Positions 6,474 through 12,927 of a DNA stretch of 35,549 nucleotides are shown here, piece by piece. The translations under genes and the position numbers were made by a program. Origin of the DNA: Gemmatimonadales bacterium (lineage in GTDB: Bacteria; Gemmatimonadota; Gemmatimonadetes; Gemmatimonadales; JACORV01); NCBI GenBank assembly GCA_017881505.1, contig JADGQW010000007.1, positions 1 to 35,549 on the forward strand, in the 5' to 3' direction. The notes beneath the pieces are model-generated. The model made no database searches, was not told where the DNA came from, and was given only the letters and a program-made list of their open reading frames with translations. Each line of letters begins with the position of its first letter. Position 1 is the stretch's first letter.

Positions 6474-7904
6474 ATGATCACGCTCAAAGACCTCAATCCC
6501 AACGTCCTGCGCGCCGAGTACGCGGTGCGCGGCCCCGTCGTGGACCGGGCGCAGAAGCTCGAGGCCCAGGGGCGCCAGATCATCTACTGCAACATCGGCA
6601 ATCCGCAGGCCCTCAAGCAGCGGCCGCTCACCTACCTGCGCCAGCTCCTCGCGCTCCTCGAGTACCCCGCGCTGATGGACGACCCGCGGGCCGCGGCACA
6701 CTTCCCCGCCGACGTGGTCGCGCGGGCGCGGGGGATCCTCGCGAAGCACCCGCACGGCACGGGCGCGTACTCGCAGAGCTGCGGCATCCCCTTCATCCGG
6801 CAGGCGGTGGCGGAGTTCATCGCGAAGCGGGACGGGATCCCGGCGCAGGGGGACCACGTCATCCTGACGGACGGGGCGAGCGGGGGGGTGAAGCTCACGG
6901 TCACGTCCCTTCTCAAGCACCCGCACGACGGCATCCTGGTGCCGACACCGCAGTACCCCCTCTACTCCGCCGAGATCGCCCTCCGGGGCGGGCGCCGCAT
7001 CGACTACTACCTCGACGAGGCGCACGACTGGCAGCTCTCCGAGGCCGCGCTCACCGACGCGATCGTCCACGCCCGGCGCGACGGGGCCGATCCCGTGGCC
7101 ATCGTGGTGATCAATCCCGGCAACCCGACGGGGGCCGTCCTCACCTACGAGAACATCGCGATGGTCGTCGCCTTCGCGAAGAAGCACGGCATCGCCATCC
7201 TCGCCGACGAGGTCTACCAGGAGAACGTCTACGCCGCGGGGCGGCGGTTCTCCTCTTTCGCCAAGGTGATGCACGACCTCGGCGAGACGGGCGTCTCCCT
7301 CTTCAGCTTCCACTCCATCTCGAAGGGCTTCCTCGGCGAATGCGGGCACCGCGGCGGGTACGTGGAGTTCCGCAACATCCCCGACGACGTGCTGGCGGAG
7401 ATGGCGAAGCTCCAGTCCATCGCCCTCTGCTCGAACGTGCCGGGCCAGCTCGCCACGTACGTGATGGTCGCCCCGCCGCAGCCGGGGGACGCGAGCCACG
7501 CCACCTACGCGGCGGAGCGGGACGGCGTCCTCGCGCAGCTCAAGGCCAAGGCGGAGCTCCTCGCCCGGGGAATCAACGCCATCGAGGGGATGACCCTCTC
7601 CATGCCGCAGGGCGCGATGTACGGCTTCGTCCGCTTCGAACTCCCGCCCGAGGCCGATGTGGACGTCGCGGCGATGACCCCGGAGGAGCGGCGCGACTAC
7701 GAGGCGCGGCGCGACAGCGAGTACTGCCTCGCTCTCCTCGAGGAGACCGGCATCTGCGTCGTGCCCGGCTCCGGCTTCGGCCAGCGGCCCGGGACGTTCC
7801 ACTTCCGGACCACCTTCCTCCCGCCGATGGACCAGATCGAGGCGATGGTGGCCAAGCTCAAGACCTTCCACGAGAGCTACGTGCGGGTCACGGCGGCGGC
7901 CTAG
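6474..7904 (+). CDS. Alanine-aminotransferase-like PLP enzyme (class I/II)
   Basis: This 476-residue cytoplasmic aminotransferase has the PLP lysine K284 in SFHSISKGFLGECGHRGGY, a signature shared with eukaryote-type alanine aminotransferase (GPT) and its bacterial relatives. INPGNPTGAVLT, the fold-type I cofactor segment, and LADEVYQENVY (PLP-binding Asp) are also present. The family usually interconverts alanine and 2-oxoglutarate with pyruvate and glutamate. I chose the ATG at 6474 because the family starts close to DLNPNVLRAEYAVRGP; a GTG at 6408 would add 22 basic residues. It is convergent with glutamate dehydrogenase and close to alanine dehydrogenase, consistent with a cluster for alanine/glutamate nitrogen exchange. 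Substrate is inferred from the signature. Confidence 0.88.
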   Translation: MITLKDLNPNVLRAEYAVRGPVVDRAQKLEAQGRQIIYCNIGNPQALKQRPLTYLRQLLALLEYPALMDDPRAAAHFPADVVARARGILAKHPHGTGAYSQSCGIPFIRQAVAEFIAKRDGIPAQGDHVILTDGASGGVKLTVTSLLKHPHDGILVPTPQYPLYSAEIALRGGRRIDYYLDEAHDWQLSEAALTDAIVHARRDGADPVAIVVINPGNPTGAVLTYENIAMVVAFAKKHGIAILADEVYQENVYAAGRRFSSFAKVMHDLGETGVSLFSFHSISKGFLGECGHRGGYVEFRNIPDDVLAEMAKLQSIALCSNVPGQLATYVMVAPPQPGDASHATYAAERDGVLAQLKAKAELLARGINAIEGMTLSMPQGAMYGFVRFELPPEADVDVAAMTPEERRDYEARRDSEYCLALLEETGICVVPGSGFGQRPGTFHFRTTFLPPMDQIEAMVAKLKTFHESYVRVTAAA

Positions 7905-7974
7905 CGCCGCTGGCCATGCTCCACGCCCGAGAGAGGGCGCGGCCGTGACCCGCACCAGGCGTGCGGACGCACGA

Positions 7975-8006
7975 AGGGGCGGGCCCCGACCTCGGGACCC
8001 GCCCCT
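7975..8006. terminator. GC-rich hairpin between convergent genes
   Basis: AGGGGCGGGCCCCGA pairs with TCGGGACCCGCCCCT through 15 positions (one G-T), with only two bases between the arms. It lies between the convergent aminotransferase and glutamate dehydrogenase genes and is a plausible bidirectional terminator. No T-tract follows on either side. Confidence 0.55.
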
Positions 8007-8013
8007 CGCGCTC

Positions 8014-8041
8014 CTATCGGCTAACGGCTATCGGCTGCGTC
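8014..8041. repeat. Four-unit heptad array (CTATCGG type)
   Basis: Four consecutive seven-base units read CTATCGG, CTAACGG, CTATCGG and CTGCGTC. The array lies between the hairpin at 7975-8006 and the stop codon of glutamate dehydrogenase (8042-8044). It belongs with the heptad arrays at 11613, 16352 and 16426, which share the period but not the sequence. Confidence 0.6.
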
Positions 8042-9364
8042 TTACACCCACCCCCGCAGCTTCATCGCCTCGGCCACCCGGTGCACCGACACCAGGTACG
8101 CGCCCAGGCGGTTGTGCACCTTGTGCTTCTGCGCCATCTCGTACACGGCGTTGAAGGCGTCCGTCATCTTCATGTCGAGCCGCTTCCGCACCAGCTCCGG
8201 CTCCCAGTAGTACTGGTAGGCGTTCTGCACCATCTCGAAGTACGACACCGTGACGCCGCCCGCGTTCGCGAGGAAGTCGGGGAGGACCATCACGCCCTTC
8301 TCGAACAGGATCTCGTCGGCTTCCGGCGTGGTCGGGCCGTTCGCCAGCTCGAGGATCATCTTGGCCTTGATCCGGCCGGCGTTCGCCTTGGTGATCTGAT
8401 TCTCGAGCGCGGCCGGCACCACCACGTCCACCTTCAGCTCCAGCACGTCCTTCGAGTTCGGCAGGATCTCGGCGCCCTTGAAGCCCTTCACGCTCTTGGT
8501 CTTCGTGAAGTGCTCGTGGAACTTGTGGACGTCGAGGCCCTCCGGGTTGTACACCGCGCCGTCGATCTCGCCGATCGCGACGACCTTGCCGCCGATCTCG
8601 TCGTTGATGATCTGCGCCGCGAACCACCCCGCGTTGCCGCTGCCCTGGATCGCGTAGGTCGCCTTCGCGAGGTCCAGCTTGATCTTCTTCGCGGCCTCGC
8701 GCATCACGTACACGCCGCCGCGCGCCGTCGCGTCGCCGCGCCCCTGCGAGCCGCCGAGCGCCAGCGGCTTCCCCGTGATCATCCCGAACTGGTTCTGGCC
8801 CTGGATGACCGCGTACTCGTCCACCATCCACGCCATGATCTGCGGGGTGGTGTAGACGTCGGGCGCCGGGACGTCCTTCTCGGGACCGAGGAGCCGGGCG
8901 AATGCCCGGATGTAGGCGCGGCTCAGCCGCTCCAGCTCTCCGAGCGACATCTTGAGCGGATCGCACACGATCCCGCCCTTGCCGCCGCCGAGCGGGATGT
9001 CCACCACCGCGACCTTCCACGTCATCCACGCCGCCAGCGCGCGGACCGTGTCGATCGTCTCGTCGGGATGGAACCGGATCCCGCCCTTCGTCGGGCCGCG
9101 GGCGTCGTTGTACTGCACCCGGAAGGCGTGGAACACCTTCACCTTGCCGTTGTCCATCCGGACCGGCAGGTGCGCGTGCATCTCGCGGATCGGCCACCGC
9201 AGCATCTCGTGCGTGGCGTCGTCGAGCTTGAGGATCTTCGCCGCATCGGCCAGCTGCCGCTGCGCGATCATGAAGGGGTTGAGGCTGGGGTCGGTCGCCG
9301 ACATCCCTACCGCGTGGTAGTCCACGTTCTCGAGCATCGCCGAGCCGTTGGTCTTCTCCGCCAT
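8042..9364 (-). CDS. gdhA: Glutamate dehydrogenase
   Basis: A 440-residue Glu/Leu/Phe/Val dehydrogenase, of normal length for the hexameric bacterial type. The start is the ATG at 9364, preceded by GGAGATCCGTCTC; a longer in-frame extension to 9412 lacks this. Visible signatures are RVQYNDARGPTKGGIRFHP, the catalytic-lysine region PLGGGKGGI, the Rossmann motif AIQGSGNAGWFAA and a C-terminal helix with VSYFEMVQN. The enzyme interconverts glutamate with 2-oxoglutarate and ammonia using NAD or NADP; cofactor preference cannot be read with confidence. A long structured region (9365-9567) separates it from the deacetylase gene. Its neighbours include an alanine aminotransferase-like gene and ald. 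Confidence 0.95.
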   Translation of the reverse strand: MAEKTNGSAMLENVDYHAVGMSATDPSLNPFMIAQRQLADAAKILKLDDATHEMLRWPIREMHAHLPVRMDNGKVKVFHAFRVQYNDARGPTKGGIRFHPDETIDTVRALAAWMTWKVAVVDIPLGGGKGGIVCDPLKMSLGELERLSRAYIRAFARLLGPEKDVPAPDVYTTPQIMAWMVDEYAVIQGQNQFGMITGKPLALGGSQGRGDATARGGVYVMREAAKKIKLDLAKATYAIQGSGNAGWFAAQIINDEIGGKVVAIGEIDGAVYNPEGLDVHKFHEHFTKTKSVKGFKGAEILPNSKDVLELKVDVVVPAALENQITKANAGRIKAKMILELANGPTTPEADEILFEKGVMVLPDFLANAGGVTVSYFEMVQNAYQYYWEPELVRKRLDMKMTDAFNAVYEMAQKHKVHNRLGAYLVSVHRVAEAMKLRGWV

Positions 9365-9567
9365 GAGACGGATCTCCTGTGGGTCAGTGCGAGGGGACGT
9401 ACCTGCGCCCACGAAGGGCGCTTACCCCCTTGGGAGCAGCAATCTTCAGGCCACCCTGCCCGGCCCCACCGGAGGCCCTGGAAGCCGCGCCGGGCACGCC
9501 CCGGGCCCGGAAGGCGCCCCTCGTCTCGTGGATTGACGAACGATTGTGTCGTATTTGAAAATGGGAC
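9365..9567 (-). promoter_or_regulatory. Upstream region of gdhA with structured leader
   Basis: This 203-base gap has an AT-rich patch next to the deacetylase stop (about 9530-9567), where the gdhA promoter is most likely. It is followed by a GC-rich, probably transcribed leader. Near the gene is a perfect 6-bp hairpin (GCGCCC-TTCGT-GGGCGC on the minus strand, 9405-9421), then GGAGATC before the start codon. The best -35/-10 pair I can place (TTTCAA, 17 bases, GTCAAT) is weak. No known riboswitch consensus was recognised. Confidence 0.4.
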
Positions 9568-10419
9568 TCACGAACCGGCGTTCCGCCGACCGGCGAGGCG
9601 CCGCACGATCGAAGTGACCACCGAGAGGCGGCTGGCGAGCGCGGCGGCCCCCTGGGCGGCCCGGCCCACGGCGTCCCCCCGGAGGACGAGGGGGACCGCC
9701 CCGCGGTCCCAGGCGTAGACCGGGTGCCGCCGCAGCGCCAGCGGAGCGTCCGCAGGTGCCAGGCCGGCGACGCCGCGGGGGCCGGCGAAGCCGAGCCGGT
9801 AGCCAGCGGCCCGGGTGAGCCGCACCACGCGCGCATCCGCGGCCCCGAAGGGATAGCAGAAGCCGGTGGGGACGTCCCCCAGCTTCGCGGTGATGGCGTC
9901 GCGGGAACGGACCAGCTCCTGCTCGACCAGCGCGTCCGGGAGCCAGGTGAGCCGCGCGTGGGTCGCCCCGTGCGCGTGCACCTCGACCACGCCGCGGTCC
10001 CGCCACTGGGCCAGGTCGTCCCAGGCCAGGTGCCGGAAGCCCCGCCCCCCGTACCGCACGTCCCAGCTGTTCTCCCGTCCCGCGAAGTCGGTGATCACGA
10101 AGACGAGCGCCTTGAGGCCGAGGTCCGCGAGCACCGGAAAGGCGTGCTCGGCGAGGGCCGAGTAGGCGTCGTCGAAGGTCAAGACCACCGAGGTGAGGGA
10201 GGTGAGAGGTGAGGCGTGAGGGGGTGAGGGGGGACGCCCCTGCCCGGCCGCCTCCGCTCCCGTGACGAGGGCCTCCAGCTCCGCGCTGCCAAGGGTCTTC
10301 ACGCCCGCGCTGGCGAGGGCCTCCATCTGGCGCCGGAACACCCGCGGCCCAAGCCGCGTGACGCCCAGCTCGAGCCGCGTATCCACCTTGTGGTAGCAGA
10401 GGATCGGCGGAGCGCTCAG
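9568..10419 (-). CDS. Polysaccharide deacetylase (NodB domain) with low-complexity insert
   Basis: This protein has about 283 residues. No ATG or GTG fits the expected start, so I place it at the CTG at 10419, which overlaps the stop of ald as CTGA and follows GGAG by 8 bases. The start is uncertain. It opens with the family-typical ILCYHKV, then the NodB core: TFDD (metal Asp, residues 81-84), HAHGATHARLTW (zinc His pair, about H150/H154), FCYPFGAAD and a C-terminal LRRHPVYAWD. There is no signal peptide, so an intracellular or membrane-surface role in deacetylating N-acetyl sugar polymers or lipid-linked sugars is possible. A repeat-derived segment (about residues 58-77, rich in Pro, Ser, Thr and His) sits directly before the first core strand. 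A basic C-terminus could contact membrane. Confidence 0.82.
   Translation of the reverse strand: MSAPPILCYHKVDTRLELGVTRLGPRVFRRQMEALASAGVKTLGSAELEALVTGAEAAGQGRPPSPPHASPLTSLTSVVLTFDDAYSALAEHAFPVLADLGLKALVFVITDFAGRENSWDVRYGGRGFRHLAWDDLAQWRDRGVVEVHAHGATHARLTWLPDALVEQELVRSRDAITAKLGDVPTGFCYPFGAADARVVRLTRAAGYRLGFAGPRGVAGLAPADAPLALRRHPVYAWDRGAVPLVLRGDAVGRAAQGAAALASRLSVVTSIVRRLAGRRNAGS
10191..10244. repeat. Heptad-like repeat plus GGGACGCCCCTGCC motif inside a coding sequence
   Basis: On the plus strand GTGA recurs at spacings of 9, 7, 7 and 8 bases, followed by GGGACGCCCCTGCC (10231-10244). The same 14-mer occurs at 15056-15069 in the rpsO-pnp gap. Here the block is translated in frame within the polysaccharide deacetylase as a Pro/Ser/Thr-rich insert. 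It resembles the intergenic heptad arrays at 16352-16474. Confidence 0.6.
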
Positions 10420-11528
10420 AGGACCGACTCCGGCTCGGCCAGGGGGAGCCCGAACGCCTCCGCCACGGCCGGGTAGACGACCTTCCCGCCGACGATGTTG
10501 AGCCCCGCGCGGAGCGCCGCGTCGTCGCGGCAGGCCGCCTTCCAGCCGAGCGCGGCGAGCTTCCGCGCGTAGGGGAAGGTCGCGTTGGTGAGCGCCATCG
10601 TGGAGGTGCGCGGCACGCCCCCCGGCATGTTGGCCACGCCGTAGTGGATGATCTCGTCCACGACGTAGACCGGGTCGGCGTGGGTGGTGGGATGAATCGT
10701 CTCGACGCACCCTCCCTGGTCCACGGCCACGTCCACGATCACCGCGCCGGCGCGCATCCGCTTGAGGTCCTCGCGGCCCACGAGGTGCGGCGCCTTCCCG
10801 CCGGGGATGAGCACCGCCCCGATCACGAGGTCCGCCCGGGCGATGGCGTCGAGGATGGTGTGCCGGTTCGAGTGGAGGAGGCGCACGTTGGGGGGCATCA
10901 CGTCGGCGAGGTAGCGCAGGCGCTCGAGGCTGAGGTCGAGGAGGGTCACGATGGCGCCGAGGCCCGCCGCCATCTTCGCGGCGTTGGCGCCCACCACGCC
11001 GCCCCCCAGGATCACCACCTCGGCGGGGGCGACCCCGGGCACACCGCCCAGCAGCACCCCGCGGCCCCCCTGCAGCTTCTCCAGGTACTTCGCCCCTTCC
11101 TGGATCGCCATCCGCCCCGCGACCTCCGACATCGGCGTGAGGAGGGGGAGCTCCCCGTTCGGCAGCTGCACCGTCTCGTACGCGATGCAGACCGGCGCCG
11201 CCTTGAGGTGGGCGCGGGTGAGGGCCTCGTCCGCGGCGAAGTGGAAGTAGGTGAACACCACCTGGTCGCGGCGCAGCAGCGGCCACTCCGCGGGGACCGG
11301 CTCCTTCACCTTGCAGACGAGCTCCGCCTGGCGCCACACCGTCGACGCGTCGGGGACGAGCTCGGCGCCCGCCTTCACGTACAGGTCGTCCGCGAAGCCC
11401 GAGCCGACGCCCGCCCCGCGCTCGACGACGACGCGGTGGCCGTGGCCCGCCAGGGCCTCCGCGCCCGCCGGCACGAGGGCGACGCGGTTCTCGTTCGTCT
11501 TGATCTCTCTGGGGACGCCGACGATCAT
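10416..11528 (-). CDS. ald: Alanine dehydrogenase
   Basis: A 370-residue enzyme of standard length for NAD-dependent alanine dehydrogenase, which interconverts L-alanine with pyruvate and ammonia. It begins with the family signature MIVGVPREIKTNENRVAL. Substrate-site segments are KVKEP and FTYFHFAAD (catalytic His), and the nucleotide-binding motif is VILGGGVVGANAAKMAAGLG. A conserved DVAVDQGGCVETIHPTTH is followed by YGVANMPGGVPRTST. All key elements are present. Together with the aminotransferase at 6474 and gdhA it can move amino nitrogen between alanine, glutamate and ammonia. The downstream deacetylase overlaps its stop codon. A heptad-repeat array (11613-11676) lies upstream, between ald and the M16 peptidase gene. 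Confidence 0.95.
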   Translation of the reverse strand: MIVGVPREIKTNENRVALVPAGAEALAGHGHRVVVERGAGVGSGFADDLYVKAGAELVPDASTVWRQAELVCKVKEPVPAEWPLLRRDQVVFTYFHFAADEALTRAHLKAAPVCIAYETVQLPNGELPLLTPMSEVAGRMAIQEGAKYLEKLQGGRGVLLGGVPGVAPAEVVILGGGVVGANAAKMAAGLGAIVTLLDLSLERLRYLADVMPPNVRLLHSNRHTILDAIARADLVIGAVLIPGGKAPHLVGREDLKRMRAGAVIVDVAVDQGGCVETIHPTTHADPVYVVDEIIHYGVANMPGGVPRTSTMALTNATFPYARKLAALGWKAACRDDAALRAGLNIVGGKVVYPAVAEAFGLPLAEPESVL

Positions 11529-11612
11529 GGGGACCTACCCGGCCGGAAGTCTGCCGTCACACCGATGCAGGAACCGCGCCGCGCCCGTCCGACATACCGC
11601 TGTGGCTGTTCT

Positions 11613-11676
11613 CTTGGCGCCTTGGCGTCTGGCTTCTGACACCTGGCCCTTGGCGTCTGGCCCCTGGCTACTGCGC
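11613..11676. repeat. Nine-unit heptad array (YCTGGCN type)
   Basis: Nine seven-base units can be aligned on the plus strand with one extra base at 11620: CTTGGCG twice, then TCTGGCT, TCTGACA, CCTGGCC, CTTGGCG, TCTGGCC, CCTGGCT and ACTGCGC. The array fills much of the M16 peptidase-ald gap and contains the stop codon of the M16 gene (11668-11670). The remaining gap (11529-11612) holds nothing I recognise. Confidence 0.65.
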
Positions 11677-12927
11677 TCCCTCAGGCCCCAGCCACACGAC
11701 CGCCTGACGGTCGGGTGCGAAGCACGTCGCGGCCACCTCGGCCACCTGGGCCGGGGTGATCGCCTCGATCTCCGCGAGCACCGCGTCGAGGGTCCGGTAC
11801 GGTTCCCCGAAGAGCGCCGAGCCGGCGATGCGGTACATCCGGGAAAGGGGGCTCTCCACCGACAGCACGATCTGCCCCTGGACCTGCCGCTTCGCGGACG
11901 CCAGCTCGTCGGCGGTGAGGGAGTCACGGGCGAGCGTGGCCATCTCGGCGCGGATCTCGTCCACGGCCCGCTGGGCGGTGGCCGGCTGCGTGCCGACGTA
12001 GACGCCGCACATCCCGGTGAGCTGGAAGAACTGGTGGAAGGCGTAGACCGAGTAGGCGAGGCCGAGCTGCTCGCGGACCCGCTGGAAGAGCCGGCTGCTC
12101 ATCCCCGCCCCGAAGATCGTCGAGACGAGGACCAGGGCGTAGCGCCGCGGGTCGCCGTACGCGAAGGTCTCGGCGCCGAAGACGATGTGCGCCTGGGTGC
12201 CCTCGCGGCTCACGCGGCGCTCGCCGCGCCACGACGCCGTTGGCGCGCGGACCGGGGCGCACTCCAGGCCCGGGGCCGCGTCGAACCACCCCTGCGCCCC
12301 GAGCAGCGCGAGGATCTCCTCGTGCCGCACGTTCCCTGCCGCCGCGAAGACGAGGTGCCGTGGCTGGTAGGCCGCGTCGTGGAGCGCCGCGAGGTCGGCG
12401 CGCGTCAGGGCGCCGACGGTCTCGCGGGTGCCGAGGATGCGGTGGCCGTAGGCGTGCCCGGGGAAGAGGGCGCCCGCGTGGAGATCGAAGACCAGGTCGT
12501 CCGGGTCGTCCTCCACCATCGCGATCTCCTCGAGGACGACCTTCCGCTCGAGGGCCAGGTCCTCGTCCCGGAGGACGGGGCGGCGGACGATGTCGGTGAG
12601 GACGTCGAGGGCGAGGGGGACGTCGGCGTCGAGGACGCGTGCCTGGAAGGTGGTGTGGTCGCGGCCGGTGTAGGCGTCGAGGGAACCGCCGCGGGACTCG
12701 AGGGCGAGGGAGATCTCCCGCGCGCTCCGCCGCTCCGTGCCCTTGAAGACCATGTGCTCGAGGAGGTGCGAGACCCCCATCTTGCCGTCGGCCTCGTGGG
12801 CCGAGGCCGACCGGACCCAGAACCCGGCCGCCGCGGAGCGGAGGCCGGGCATGGATTCCGTCAGGACGACGAGGCCGTTGGGCGCGTCGGTGCGGACCAC
12901 GCCCTCGTCCAGCCGCCGGGTGTTCAC
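11668..12927 (-). CDS. M16-family zinc peptidase (processing-peptidase type)
   Basis: A 419-residue single-chain M16B peptidase. The inverted zinc motif HLLEH (H54, E57, H58) is present, with the third ligand E134 in ERKVVLEEIAMVEDDPDD. The inactive second half carries the usual MSSRLFQRVREQLGLAYSV segment and G-YVGTQP. It starts at GTG 12927, which overlaps the pnp stop as GTGA, so it is translationally coupled to pnp; M16 genes next to pnp are a common arrangement. No signal peptide is seen, so a cytoplasmic or membrane-peripheral role in degrading peptides is likely. The stop codon and last residues fall in a heptad-repeat array. Confidence 0.9.
   Translation of the reverse strand: MNTRRLDEGVVRTDAPNGLVVLTESMPGLRSAAAGFWVRSASAHEADGKMGVSHLLEHMVFKGTERRSAREISLALESRGGSLDAYTGRDHTTFQARVLDADVPLALDVLTDIVRRPVLRDEDLALERKVVLEEIAMVEDDPDDLVFDLHAGALFPGHAYGHRILGTRETVGALTRADLAALHDAAYQPRHLVFAAAGNVRHEEILALLGAQGWFDAAPGLECAPVRAPTASWRGERRVSREGTQAHIVFGAETFAYGDPRRYALVLVSTIFGAGMSSRLFQRVREQLGLAYSVYAFHQFFQLTGMCGVYVGTQPATAQRAVDEIRAEMATLARDSLTADELASAKRQVQGQIVLSVESPLSRMYRIAGSALFGEPYRTLDAVLAEIEAITPAQVAEVAATCFAPDRQAVVWLGPEGAQ

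Noticed and set aside
9533-9561. Plus-strand TTGACG, 17 bases, TGAAAA pair, a possible antisense promoter into the deacetylase gene
   Set aside because: The -10 half is poor and no plus-strand gene follows; probably chance within the AT-rich patch upstream of gdhA.
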